From NCBI GenBank assembly GCA_021234155.1, contig JAJEKV010000144.1, positions 1,116,001 to 1,180,000 on the forward strand: a stretch of DNA of 64,000 nt. The letters are read 5' to 3'. Below the pieces are notes generated by a model. The model saw only the letters and a program-made list of their open reading frames with translations. It was not told the origin of the DNA and made no database searches. This document shows positions 44,016-56,412 of the stretch, piece by piece. Every line of letters starts with the position of its first letter. The stretch's first letter is position 1. This stretch comes from Isoetes taiwanensis (taxonomy: Eukaryota; Streptophyta; Lycopodiopsida; Isoetales; Isoetaceae). The position numbers and the translations under genes were made by a program.

Positions 44016-45194
44016 TTGATGTTGTTGAAATTCTGCTTATATCTTCTTATGCTCAATATAGACGGTGCACGCAACGCCGCCTGGCAGACACCCTCGAATG
44101 CCAGTAGGTTAACCCCTGAGCAGGAACTCATGTTGATGAAGAGGCAACTAGTTGAGTTGCAGACTTATGTGATGAATATCAACCCACCGCAGCATGCCCA
44201 GGAGGATGGACCAGAGTTACCTCCGTTACCGCCAAGTCCCCCACCACAACAACCTTCTGCACCTGATTCCAGTCCTGCACCCGTACCGAGGAGGCACCGT
44301 TCCAAACGGCATCGAAGTTCCTCTAGGGACAGTGCAACATCCTCCCAGCCAGCTTCTTCTGAGTCTTCTGAGTCGTCGGTGTCATCCGGTGGCCATGTAC
44401 ATCGCCGGGACAAGGAGTACCGTAAAACGGTTGATACAGCCATAAACAGTATCTGGAAAAATAGGAAATTGGCCCAATTTGATGGTAAATCTAGAGGTGG
44501 GCTGAATGCGGAGTCCTGGCTCGACGAGATGAAGGAGTTTGGGAAATCCTATGGAATGACAGAAAAGGACACAGGGAAGGTTGCCACCACAAACCTTACA
44601 GGAGCTGCCCGTATTTGGTGGAAGGGCTATGCTAGAGCCAAGCACCTGGATAGGAGCAGGTGCAAGTTCAAAAAGTTTGCCAAGGCTTTTAAGTCGCATT
44701 ACGTGCCTCGTGCGCACAAATGCCAACAAATCCAGACCTTCTACAGGTTAGAGCAGAAGGGGATGTCAGTTCAGGCCTACACTGATGAATTCATGCGCCT
44801 GAGGCTGTACGTACCAGGGATGAATGAAAAGAGGGCGGTGGAGGGCTACATTGAAGGGTTGGCCCCATCCATTAAACGAATGGTTAAGGCCATAGACCCA
44901 AAATCAGTTGCAGAAGCTGAGGCTAAGGCGTTAAGCCTCAAGGAGGACACACCAAGGAACCAGTATCCGCGTCCTGGTCCTTACTCGCAGCCACGCCTGT
45001 CCACACCTTACAAACCCCGTTCCCCAAGTCCGGGGCCCTCTTAACAGAACTCCTACAACCGCCAGGAGAAGAAAGTCACCTTCAGTACGCCCGATAAACA
45101 GAATAATGTTGGCAAGGAAGTTCGGAACCTTTTACAGTCTATTCCTAAAGAGGCCCGAGAACAGCTCCGCCGAGATAAGGCATGCTACAGGTGT
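44016..45194 (+). pseudogene. gag: Chromovirus gag with in-frame stop
   Basis: The frame has a proline/serine-rich N-terminus with RRHRSKRHRSSSRDS. The Retrotrans_gag domain includes WLDEMKEFGKSYGM, ARIWWKGYARAKH, FAKAFKSHYVPR, YRLEQKGMSVQAYTDEFM and YIEGLAPSIKRMV. A TAA at 45042-45044 interrupts it, but the same frame continues into the zinc knuckle [14 protein letters not shown] (45184-45225) and then protease. In relatives gag and pol share one frame, so the stop is a nonsense mutation or a readthrough site. It packages RNA in cytoplasmic particles when intact. Confidence 0.85.
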
Positions 45195-48109
45195 ATGCGA
45201 CCCGGCCATTTCATGCAGAATTGTCCTTATGTCACGCAAACTGCCCAGCTGGCTATGGCTGACCTCGATTGGGACGATCTTGAGTCAACACTACCTGCAG
45301 AGGAGGACGCTCCCGAGTATATTCACGGTGCGTCTCATATCCTTGCAGCTATAGAAACCGGCAATGCTGAAAGTCAGCCTTCTGTTATTTCCACCATAGG
45401 CCAAGTAGACAGTAAGCCTTTCATAATTTTGATGGATACGGGTAGTACACATAATTTTGCTTCTCCTAGAATGGCCCAAGTACTGCAGCTTGAAACGTTG
45501 AGATCCCGACCAAAGCCAGTCACGTTAGCCAGTGGCAAGATCAGGCACACTCATGGCCGCCGCATTAACCTTAAGATGCAGTTGCCAGGTGCACCAGTTG
45601 CCTTGGGTGCCGAGTTAATGGACATTGGCAAATATGATCTTATTGTTGGAATGGAATTCTTGGCATCCGCAAAGGCCAATATAGACTGTGAGAAACGAGA
45701 GGTTACCTTCAACGCCGCTAACGGAGCATGCGTGACAATAAAAGGTGATCCATTCAACCCTATTATGCAGTCTATATCTATCGCGCAGTTAGAAAAAGCG
45801 TTACGCAAGGAAAAGCTCCTTTGCGTCATTAGACTTGCCTCTATTGAGTCAGATGCTAAGCAAAAGCAAGTAATTGACACCTTGCCGGAAGGGATTGCTA
45901 ACCTTCTCCGAGAATTTAGCGATCTTTTTCCAGATGAGATTCAAAAGCTTCCTCCTTTTAGAGGGGTAGAATGTGAGATAGCTCTAGAACCAGGTACTAA
46001 GCCTACCAGTAAGGCCCCGTACCATATGAGTCCTCCAGAGTTGGCAGAGCTTAAGAAGCAACTTCAGGAGTTACTAAACCTAGGTTTCATTTGGCCTAGT
46101 GTTTCGCCTTTTGGCGCCCCTATCCTTTTTGTTAAGAAAAAGGATGGCTCCTTGAGGATGTGTATTGATTATAGGCAGCTCAATAAAAAAAGGATGGCTC
46201 CTTGAGGATGTGTATTGATTATAGGCAGCTCAATAAGCATACCATCAAGAATCGGTATGCTTTGCCTAGGGTAGATGATCTAATGGACCAGTTGCAAGGG
46301 GCCAAATATTTCTCAAAGATTGATTTACGCTCCGGATACCATCAGATAAGGATAAAGGAGGAGGACATCCATAAATCTGCTTTTCGCACGAGATATAGCC
46401 ATTATGAGTTTACCGTTATGCCTTTTGGATTAACTAATGCTCCTGCAACTTTCATGCGGTTGATGAATGACGTCTTCCGCCAATACTTGGATGATTTTGT
46501 TGTTATTTTCTTCGACGACATTCTCATCTATAATAAATCTTTGAAGGAGCATGAGCAACATCTTAGGTTGGCCCTACAAAAGCTAAGACGCCATCAGCTC
46601 TTTGCCAAGTTCTCTAAGTGCAAGTTTGCGACTCCCAAGGTGGATTATTTGGGGCATATCATTTCAGCAGAGGGAATTGCTACGGATCCAGCAAAGATAG
46701 AAGCAGTAAGGGATTGGCCTATTCCGGGTAATGTTTCGGAAGTCCGGAGTTTCTTGGGACTAGCGAGATATTATCGGAAGTTTGTGAAGGATTTCACAAC
46801 GATTGCCGCACCTCTTACTGATCTCACAAAGCACGAGAAGGTGAAGGATTGGATGGAACATTGGAAAACAAAAGTCCAGGTAGGTTTCCAGAAGCTTAAG
46901 GATGCTTTAACGTCAGCGCCAGTCCTCACTTTGCCCGATCCTGAAAGGGACAAACTAGTAGCAACGGATGCTAGTAAGATTGCTACCGGTGGAGTCCTAA
47001 TGCAGGAGGGGAGGGTTATTGCCTATGATTCAAAGAAAATGAATGAGACGGAGCAGCGATACCCCACCCATGATCAGGAATTGTTAGCAGTTGTCCGCGC
47101 TCTGCGGATTTGGAGACACTACCTTCTTGGTAGAAGATTTCAGCTGGATACGAATCATCAGAGTCTCCGCTATCTATCCACCCAGCCAAATCTCAATCTC
47201 CGTCAGAGAAGATGGATGGAATTCCTGGAGGAATACGACTTCGAGATTATGTATAAGCCTGGGAAGCACAATGTGGTTGCGGATGCATTGTCACGCCATC
47301 CTTTGATAACCCGAACCCATTGTAATGCAATATCCACACTCACCAGTGAGTTTGGGAAATAAATAGAACTGACCTTGGCCACAGATCCCGAATTCTGTGA
47401 TATTTGGGGTAGTTTGAGTAAAGAAGCACGCACAGACAAAGAACACGAAGCTTTCCGTTCGTATAAGAAAGAGGGCAACTTGTTATATTGCAAAGATAAG
47501 TTGTGTGTACCTGAGACTTCAGGAGTGCGTAAGCTAATTCTCCATGACACACATAACAGCCCTATAGCTGGACATGCAGGTTTTATGAAGACCTACTTTA
47601 AGATCCGCTCCAGTTATTTTTGGCCTTCGATGAAGAAGGATATCGCTAGATATATTAAGCAGTGTCAGGTGTGTCAACAAACCAAGGCTGAGCAATTAAG
47701 AGTTCCAGGAGAGTTGCAACCTTTGGATGTGCCCAACGCAAAGTGGGAGGTGATAACCATGGACTTCATTGTGGGCCTTCCACGTACTCTCCGTGGATAT
47801 GATGCATTGATGGTAGTGGTCGACAAATTGTCGAAAATGGCTCATTTCTTGCCATGTCGTACCACCGACACCGCCCTGCTATTTGCAAAGGAGATTTTCA
47901 GATTGCACGGAATGCCGAGAGTTATTGTATCCGACAGGGATCCCAAATTTGTAAGTGCATTCTGGAAGGATTTCTTCGCCACCATCCAGACCAAGCTTGC
48001 TATGAGTACGGCCTATCATCCTCAAACGGATGGTCAGACAGAACGTACCAATCGCATTATCGAAGATATGCTACGAAGTTATGTGTGGAGTAAAATCACA
48101 ATGGGCTGA
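45195..48109 (+). pseudogene. pol: Chromovirus pol: protease, RT, RNase H, integrase core
   Basis: Protease has [12 protein letters not shown] starts at [20 protein letters not shown] and has [21 protein letters not shown] and active site FFDD. RNase H shows [15 protein letters not shown] and the downstream DTNHQSL. Integrase has the HHCC module (HDTHNSPIAGH ... CQVCQQTK) and catalytic motifs MDFIVGLP, SDRDPKF and GQTERTNR. Three lesions are visible: a 50-bp tandem duplication in RT (46137-46236) that shifts the frame, a TAA at 47360-47362 where the related copies have CAT, and a frameshift near 48090. It is inactive. Confidence 0.88.
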
Positions 48110-48317
48110 CTATATTTATCTGGTAGAGTTTTGCCTATAACAGCATGAAACAAGAGTCTTCCAGGATGTCTCCCTTTGTGATAAATTATGGATATCAATG
48201 TCTTACCCCAGACACATGGCATAACCCTGGATGTTTCTCAACAACTCCTTCTGGAAATGCAAGCTTTGGTTGAAGAAGTCCGTGGTTACTTATTAGCTGC
48301 ACGCAGTCGGCAAAAGA

Positions 48318-49037
48318 GTGTCGCGGATACGAGTCTTCCAGGTGGGCGAATCGGTTTGGCTTAAGATCAAAGTAAAACAAGCCAAGCTTAAGATTGGTAA
48401 CTGCAAGAAGTTGGCACCCAGATGGGCTGGGCCGTTCAACATTACTGAACGTGTTGGAGAACAGGCATATCGCTTGGATTTGCCACCCCGCTTGAAGATC
48501 CACAAGGTCTTTCACGTGAATCTTCTGAAGCAACACACCCCTGATCCTGAGGAGGTTTTGGATACCCCAACCCTCCTAGAAATGACAGAGGAGCAGCTGG
48601 AGATAGTGCCTGAAGCTCTCCTTGATCGAGCTTATAAACAAACCAGAACGACTCAAATGTTGCAATACTTGGTTAAGTGGAAGCACTTACCAGTTGAGGA
48701 TGCTACCTGGGTGATGAAGATAGACCTTGACAAGCACTATCCGGACTTCATGCGGGAATCTCAGGGCCGCACCATCAACGATGCTATCAACCCCGCTCCC
48801 GGCGGTAAGCTTGAATGCTTGATTCGCTGCGAATCATGCAGTAGAGGGGTAGATGCATCGTATCTAATAATAGTTACTGATGATGAGATCACCTTCGTGT
48901 TCTCTAGGGCGTGGTGTATTGTTGATGTTGACATGACCGCGATTTGCTTGGAAAGAATACAGTTGATAGGCTGCATTCATCTCGGCTATAATGGGAACTT
49001 GACCATTCCTTATGCCACAATGAATTGCAAACTATAG
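48318..49037 (+). pseudogene. Integrase C-terminus with chromodomain-like tail
   Basis: This continues the broken integrase in another frame: KLAPRWAGPFNITERVG, HKVFHVNLLKQHTPDPEE, LLEMTEEQLEIVPEALLD and QYLVKWKHLPVEDATWV. The last is a chromodomain-type segment (YLVKWKG--...-TWE in the family). Such tails target chromovirus integration to marked chromatin (family knowledge). Sequence after about 48790 looks unrelated to the family. Confidence 0.75.
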
Positions 49038-49479
49038 ACATGATAAGCTCCCTTGTAGGTAGATTTTCTTTTATTTATAGGGGGTGGTCCCTTCAACCAC
49101 AATCTAATTATATTATTAATATATACTAATATATTGACATGTGCAGGCCAGTGAGCAGTTCGTGACCTGCCCATGTATAGAGGGTTGCTGATGACCCAAC
49201 TTGTTCGAATTTGTTTTGTTTACATATGTGATTTTCGTCGTCTATGATGTTTTTAAATCAGACTTCGGTCCCTGAACCTTCTCTGATGATAAGTTTGTAA
49301 AATGCACTTTGGTGCTTGCACTTTCATATTTTCAACTTCAATGTATTACTGTCCGAAATGCTATAATTTCAACGTATTAATGTTACACTTTTAACGTCAA
49401 TGTATTGCTTTCTAATTCACTTTCTTTAACTAACTGTCTCTGATCAACTAACCCCAATGCTGAGGACATCATTATTTTT

Positions 49480-49492
49480 AAGGAGGGGAGAA
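49480..49492 (+). other. Polypurine tract before LTR B
   Basis: The run aaggaggggagaa directly precedes the LTR start TGTGACG. The preceding 440 bp (49038-49479) hold no gene. Confidence 0.75.
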
Positions 49493-51102
49493 TGTGACGT
49501 TCCACGTATTTATACGGTATACGTAACGTATCTACATGGTATACATATAAATATACCGACACGTCACCCATTAAAGGTACGCCACCAGGGGGTACTGTAA
49601 CCTAGGGGGTTGTCCTAAAAGGGATTAAATTAGCTAATTTAATCCTTAAAGATAATAACCTATAACTTAGGGAATTAAGGTTCAAATGGATTAATTAGGT
49701 TAATTAATGCTTTGGGAAGGCGCCACCTGGCCTAAATCGATTGGCCAGCATGGGGACTTCCAAATTAGGCTGTCAACCTGATTCATATCCCTCATTAACT
49801 CCCAAAATTCGTCCAAAAACGAGCAGGAGCTGAGCGCCTACCCTGCCCAACTGAGCGCCACCATACCAAGCACTGCAGAACACCAAGACCAGGAAGATGG
49901 AAGCCCCAAACGATAACGGGTCTAGCAGGAACTCAGGTGGGTGGCTAGGATAGCCTGTGCATTCTAGGGTAGCGCCCCTGTTGGGCACTTGTAGTGTTTA
50001 CTTCTTCTGTTCTCTCTGTGCTTTACTCGTAGGAACTAACCCTTGAATGCAAAGGTACGTTCTCTTTATATTCGATTACGGTTTTGCTCTCGAAAGGATG
50101 GATTGTTAGCTCTTTGCATAGTATTACTCTTGAAATGGGGAATTACTGAGGGGGGTAGAGACCTCCGAGCCCATTTATTGTAGTATGCTCCTAGATAGAG
50201 CCCTCAGATTATCCTATTAGTTGCGGTGCAGGTACAAGAGACCATCGGGTCGTCGATGCTATGGTGCGGCTTAGCACGGCAGAAGGGACACAGTGGTGAA
50301 GTGGGGGTGGGGTCTTGCACGAACATAAAAGGCTCCCCGAGACTCCTACAGGTGGGCTAGGGCCTCATAGCCCGGGCCACGTGAGAGGGCCGGGTATGGG
50401 TCCGACACTCCCCGGGTGTAGAGGTGTGATCCGTATGGAGCACCTTGCACTTTGAGTAGATTTAGGGTGAGTAAGTCCTGTATAAATCGGGTCGCTGATG
50501 CGGCGCGTATTCTCTAGCTCACCCATGGAACCCTTTGTGATCTTGGAAGGGGACACTTCCCCGACCTGCCTCATTGGACCCGGGAAGGCGTCATGAACCC
50601 GGAGTAGGCTCGTGCAGAGAGGGGTGATACCTCGAGCCATGTCTGCGTCTCCTTGGGAAGGCTATAGCGAGGGGTAGAACCATAGCATGATTCTCGTGGA
50701 CTTATGCAAAGTGTGCACAATGGGAGGGCGGATGGAGTGGATAAAAATTTTTGAAAAAAGCTTTAAAAATGTTCTATGCTTTAGCCTTAAAAGCGCCATG
50801 TCAAGATTCCTTAGATCTGTGATTTTGTTTATTCAAATATATGATCTCTTGAGACTTATTTATCCGTATGGTCGATCCTCACTGGAGTCCGAGTTGCATG
50901 GGGTAGAACCATGGGTTTGGGGTGTTTTCCTTAGGATTAGATGCATATTCTTTGCCGTGGTATTTGGATGGATGTGCCACCCTTCGTGGTGGTTATTTAT
51001 ATATGATTTATGATGTGTGCTAACATGTATTCACGCTTCCGCGATGTAGGAGTCCCATTGAAGGCATGGGACGACAAGTAGAACGGGTAGACAACAAGTA
51101 GA
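49493..51102 (+). repeat. LTR B, ending in an H3-gene stub
   Basis: It starts TGTGACGTTCCACG and follows LTR C for most of its length. Near 50640-50880 it departs: an extra stretch and a ~60-bp block (cttagatctgtgattttg...) match 35655-35720 instead of LTR C. At 51060-51087 it does not continue into the normal LTR end but into the first bases of the H3-like gene (gaaggcATGGGACGACA), then a short duplicated word (acaacaagtagaa) and the junction with the inverted copy at 51103. Frames inside are not genes. Confidence 0.75.
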
Positions 51103-54100
51103 ATGGTGATTGCACAACAAACAGATAGGCTAAAATAGGTTGTGCTATGATTACTCTGGGTTGCATCTCCTCGGTTTGTATGTTTTTGCAAAAAGCTTAC
51201 ATGAACGACCTTGTGGACTTTAAGATGCACAAGAAGGTCGAGTTTTATAGGATTGAATACCTATTTTTTCAACGATCTCAAAAAGTCCTATCCATTTGGG
51301 AGCTAACTTTTTACAATTTCTAATCTTAACACTAGATCTGTCTCATGATGGACCATTAAAGGGCATTTTGAAGGTTCACAAGAAAAATCATATAAAACTA
51401 AGAATACAAAAGCTAGCCAAACCCTTTCCAGGAGTTCATATATGCCAGTCGTGCTTCACATGAAAAATACACAAAAATGTATCAGCTCCCATTCTTGTGA
51501 GTTATGCTCTAGTAAACCCAAGGGGGTCAGGTACCAAAAGCGTTATGTTCACACAAAGTAAAACTGTCTTAACAAAAAGATCTTTTTGATTTTTTTGGTT
51601 ATAATGTTATTTTTCTATACGAGATATAGAGCAAGGCACAAAAAACCACATCTCAGTTCGAAGTCTGTGAAGGAAGATAGAGCAATTCAAACATGACAGG
51701 GTCAAAACTGTCCTTTGCCTTCTGAGAACCAGTACTGGTTCCCAGAAAGTAGTGATATAAAAACAACAACTTTCAGAAAGAGATCAATTTTGAGTTCAAA
51801 TTTGGCATGTAAGTAACTCACGAGATCCTCCATCCTATAAAATTTGATGTTTTGACTTTTACTTCTATTTTCAATTTTAGGGAATTTATACAAACGGATA
51901 GCATTGCTACATACGACTCTAGGTTGTCCTCCAAAAAGTCACATTATAAAAGTTTATAAGGATATGAATACAATGCAAAAACAAGCTCATGGAAAGAGCA
52001 AAAGACATGGTAAAAAATAAAATAAAAAACGATATCTGTACCTACCCATTACTAGTCCATAGTTCATTCATAGACAAAGAAGCACACAACATAGGGAAGC
52101 TGGCGAAGGAACCCAAACCCAAGACCTGGCATAGCTTAGATTCGATGCAGAAAGGGAAGAAAGGCCAGCAAGTGGGTTCCTTGAGAAATTGAAACATAAA
52201 ACATAGAAAAGCAGGCAAAGGAATTCAATGAAGAAAGGGAAGGAAGCCCAGTGACTGACCCAGTGACTGCCTTGTAAATGAACTGAGCGATTAGAAAGAC
52301 TCGTTGGATTACCAATTAAGCCAAGACCGTACCTGTGTTCGTTGATAGGAAGCCTTTGGTTGAGTTTTGGGACCTTCGTTCGAATCAAGCTAGGCAAAGA
52401 AATTTGACCTTGGGACCCAAGGGGCCGTTTTCGATCGAGAAGGGTTTTGGTAGTGGCAATGGCGCAGATTGGCCGATGTGCGCCGCGGGGTTCCATAACT
52501 TTCGTCCATGCCTCTACTCATAAGATGTGACCATGACACAATTTCGTACAATCAAACCACTCAACCAATACAATAACGCTCACCATTTTTCCATCGTTAC
52601 TGCTCGTATCAGCGTCCGGTGCTCTACCCTTCACAAAATCTGAGGGCCGGATGATAAACCCTGCTCTGTCCGGAGCCTTCCCTGATTCCCATACCCTGGA
52701 GTTCTCAGAAAAAAACTGCAATTCAAATGGTAACGTCATAATCAACAAATTACTTGCACTAACTCCATCTCCGCATCCCTAACAACCAAGCAACGCCCCA
52801 ACAAACTCGAGAATGCCAGACGCATCCGTGCTCTGCGGATATGGAGACACTACCTTCTCGGTAGAAGATTCCAGTTGGATACAGATCATCAGAGTCTCTG
52901 TTATTTATCCACCCAACCGAATCTCAACCTCCGTCAGAGAAGATGGATGGAATTTCTCGAGGAGTATGATTTTGAGATTATGTATAAGCCTGGCAAGCAC
53001 AATGTGGTTGCGGATGCTTTATCACGCCATCCCTTGGTGACCCGAACCCATTGTAATGCGATTTCCACACTCACCAGTGAGTTTGGGAAACATATAGAGC
53101 ACACCTTGACCACAGATCCTGAGTTCTGTGACCACGGCTGAGGCTCCTTCTTCACCTGTACCCGATTTGACAAGGAGGCAAAGTTCTCGCCTCTTGTCTC
53201 CCTTGGTTGGGGTCGCCTTCAGTCAAGGGTATGGCTCTAACGATCTCTATACACCACGACCTTCCGGTGAGGACTATTGTGGACGTTCCACGTATTTATA
53301 CGATGACGGCGTAGCGTATCTACATGGTATAACGTATAAATATACCGACACCGTCACCCATTAAAATACGCCACCATGGCATGGGGTATCAGTAACCTAG
53401 GGGTTGTCCTAAAAGGGATTAAATTGCTAATTTAATCATTAAAGATAATAACCTATAACTTAGGGAATTAAGGTTCAAATGGATTAATTAGGTTAATTAA
53501 TGCTTTGGGAAGGCGCCACTGGCCTAAATCGATTGCCAAAGCATGGGGACTTCCAAATTAGGTCTATCAACCTGATTCATATCCCTCATGAACTCCCAAA
53601 ATTCGTCCAAAAGGGGCGAGGAGCCGCGCCTACCCCGTCTAAGCGGCGCCACCATACCAAGCACTGCGAGAACACCAAGACCGGGAAGATGGAAGCCCCA
53701 AGCGATAACAGGGTCTAGCGAGGAACTCAGGTGGGTGGCTAGGATAGCCTGTGAATTTTAGGGTAGCGCCCCTGTTGGGCACTTGTAGTGTTTACTTCTT
53801 CTGTTCTCTCTGTGCTTTACTCGTAGGAGTTCTCTTTATATTCTGATTCTGGTTTTGCTCTGAAAGGATGGATTGTTAGCTCTTTGCATAGTATTACTCT
53901 TGAAATGGGGGAATTACGGGGGGGTAGAGACCTCTGAGCCCATTTATTGTAGTATGCTCCTAGATAGAGCCCTGTATTATCCTATTAGTTGCGGTCTGTG
54001 TACAAGAGACCATCGGGTCGTCGATGCTATGGTCTGGCTTAGCACCAGAGAAGGGACACAGTGGTGAAGTGGGGGTGGGGTCTTGCACGAACATAAAAGG

Positions 54101-54722
54101 CTCCTGAGACTCCTACAGTGGGCTAGGCCTCATAGCCGGTCACGTAGAGGGCCGGGTATGGGTCTGACACTCCCTGGGTGTAGAGGTGTGATCCGTATGG
54201 AGCACCTTGCACTTTGAGTAGATTTAGGGTGAGTAAGTCGGGTATGAATGCGGGGGTCGCTGATGCGGCACGTATTCTCTAGCTCACCCATGGAACCACT
54301 GTGATCTTGGAAGGGGACACTTCCCTGACCTGCCTCATCGGACCGGGGCGTCATGAACCCTGGAGTAGGCGTCTCCGGAAGGCTATATTGAAGCCATAGC
54401 ATGATTCGACTTATCTGCAAAGTGTCCACAGGAGGGGCGGATGGAGTGGATAACCCTACCCGATGTTCTATGCCAGCCAACGCCATGTCAAGATTCGGTC
54501 TGCTGATCTCTTGAGACCTAGCCGTCAGTCGATCCTCACTGGAGTCTGAGCCGGGGTAGAACCATGGGTTTGGGGTGTTTTCCTTAGGATTAGATGCATA
54601 TTCTTTGCCGTGGTATTTGGATGGATGTGCCACCCTTCGTGGTGGTTATTTATATATGATTTATGATGTGTGCTAACATGTATTCACGCTTCCGCGATGT
54701 AGGAGTCCCATTGAAGGCGTGG
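51103..54722. repeat. Right arm of the inverted duplication
   Basis: Reverse complement of 21118-24799: an uncharacterised segment (51103-52800), the pol fragment (52815-53141, plus strand, ending in the same deletion junction) and most of LTR C. It has more small indels than the left arm, for example in the LTR start (cgatgacggcgtagcg), and diverged blocks around 52435-52495 and 52600-52635. Confidence 0.88.
52815..53141 (+). pseudogene. pol fragment (RNase H end to integrase start), inverted copy
   Basis: Same content as 22742-23090: [35 protein letters not shown] and the start of the integrase leader (TSEFGKHIEHTL), then an abrupt switch to the 3' leader at about 53141. This shows that the integrase deletion preceded the duplication. 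Confidence 0.85.
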
Positions 54723-54877
54723 GCCGAATGACACCTCCGTGTCCTTCACTCGGGCATCTTTCCATAGATGGCCCGGTATAGACGGAGGGCCCTGCTCATG
54801 GCGAGATGGTCGTCATGGGAGGGGAAAGTCCCCGTATGTATACGGCTGGGGGTCGTATATATTCAGGGAGCGTCACA
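53278..54877 (+). repeat. LTR C (complete), 1.6 kb
   Basis: Begins TGTGGACGTTCC (one extra G relative to LTR B) and ends GGGAGCGTCACA, so the ends carry the short inverted repeat TGTGACG/CGTCACA. The last ~155 bp (54723-54877) are absent from copies A and B. Frames at 53873-54067 and 54130-54633 lie inside the LTR and are not genes. Confidence 0.82.
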
Positions 54878-54989
54878 ACTATGCTCCTCGAAGTCACCAC
54901 GTTCCATTTCTTCGATGCACTAGCCGCTGCGAGGTAAGCATGGTGAGAGAAATGGCATGTGCTAGAAAGTTAAAACAGCAAACGGTATT

Positions 54990-55409
54990 TAGACTGCACC
55001 ATTTAGTCTAAATGGCGCACCTGCGCCATTTAGTCTAAATGGAGCACCTGCGCCATTTGCTCTATCATATAAAAGCTAAATGGCGCAGCTGCGCCATTTA
55101 GTCTAAATAACGCACCTGCGCCATTTGCTCTATCATATAAAAGCTAAATGGCGCACCCGCGCCATTTAGTCTAAATGGCGCACCTGCGCCATTTGCTCTA
55201 TTATGGGTCCCTTCGAAAAGCAAATGTCGCAGATGCGCCATTTAGACTAAATGGCGCACCTGCGCCATTTGCTCTTCTATGGGTCCGCTTCTACAAGAAT
55301 ATTAACAGACATTATCAAAATGGCGCACCTGCGCCATTTCATAAACTATAGAAGGAAAGGCTGCTACAAGCCCACCCTCTCCTAATGAAATGGCGCGTCC
55401 GCGCCATTT
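54990..55409. repeat. Palindrome array 1 (ten 22-bp units)
   Basis: Ten 22-bp units read AAATGGCGCA(c/g) followed by the reverse complement of that half, with the centre varying: 55010, 55037, 55078, 55105, 55146, 55173, 55222, 55249, 55318 and 55388 (starts). Unit 55078 is a perfect palindrome. Units are joined by tagtct linkers, which pair with neighbours to make further inverted repeats, or by gctctatcatataaaag. The 110 bp between the LTR end and the array hold nothing recognisable. Confidence 0.92.
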
Positions 55410-55559
55410 CAGTTACCTTGCAGTCTACAAATCGATAAGAATAGAAACAACAGATACTAACCTGAGCCTGGCTCCTGGATTTTGATCGAAGATTGCGCCA
55501 TTGCATAAAAGTATAAAAGTACAGGACCATATAAATCCTACTCCACTTTTTTCCGAGCG

Positions 55560-56175
55560 CTCCCGGATCAACAGGCGCAAGGCGCTAGGCGGAAGGCGGA
55601 AGGCGAAAGGCGAAGAAAAGAACAATGAAATTGAAAATGAAAATTGGACGGAAAGAAAAGAAAAGAAAAGTCGGGGGAAAGAAAAGAAAACCGATTTTAC
55701 CCGCCTGCCCGTCTCTTCAAATTTGCGCGCCCGTCCGTCTCTCGAAATTTTGAAAATTTTGATTTTTCCCGTCCGCCAGTCCGTCTCTACAAATTTTAAA
55801 AATTTTGAATTTTCCCGCCCGTCCGTCTCTCCCGCCCGTTCGTCATTATAAATTTTAAGTAGTTTGAGTCATTCACCAAGACGCCCAGGTGTCCCTAGCC
55901 CGCCCGCTCAAATTTGAAATTTGAATTTGCCCGCCCGTATTTTGAATTTGCCCGGCCGCTTGTCTTTCTTTTGCAGCCGCTTAGCCCTTGTCTTCACTCT
56001 TTAGGCGTGCGGCTTCGTTCTTCAGGCGCTCGGCTTCATTCTTCAGGCGCTTGGCTTCATTCTAGTGGCGCTCGTCTTCATTTTTCAGGCGCTTGTCCAG
56101 ATTCTCCAGGCGCTTGTCCAGACTTGTCCAGATTATTCAGGCGCGTGTCCAAATTCTTCAGGCGCATTCTCTGAT
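55560..56175. repeat. GC-rich degenerate tandem repeats
   Basis: Successive blocks are: ggcggaaggcg words (55575-55615), a series of cccgcccgtccgtctct units alternating with aaattttgaaaatttt (55700-55850), and about eight ~22-24-bp units of the type ttcaggcgcttggcttcatt (56005-56165). The 86-aa frame at 55914-56174 only translates this repeat. Confidence 0.8.
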
Positions 56176-56412
56176 ATGGCAGATCCGGAATCGTCAATGA
56201 CCTCCAGGTTAGAGGCTATTCAATTCTAGCATGTTAAATGTTTTAGTATGTTTAATGTAGGATGTAGGATGTTAAATGTTTTAATATGTTTTAGGGTAGA
56301 TCTTCTCTATCTTGTTCAGTATATAAGTTCTCAACAATTGATGTCTTGCTGAATCTTGTAGTAATAGGAATCCATAACTCTAGCTATTAGATATAGCATT
56401 TAGATTGAAGAT

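Noticed and set aside
55010-55409. A CRISPR-like array of repeats and spacers
   Set aside because: The units are palindromes with variable short linkers of recurring sequence, in a plant nuclear context; no cas genes are present.
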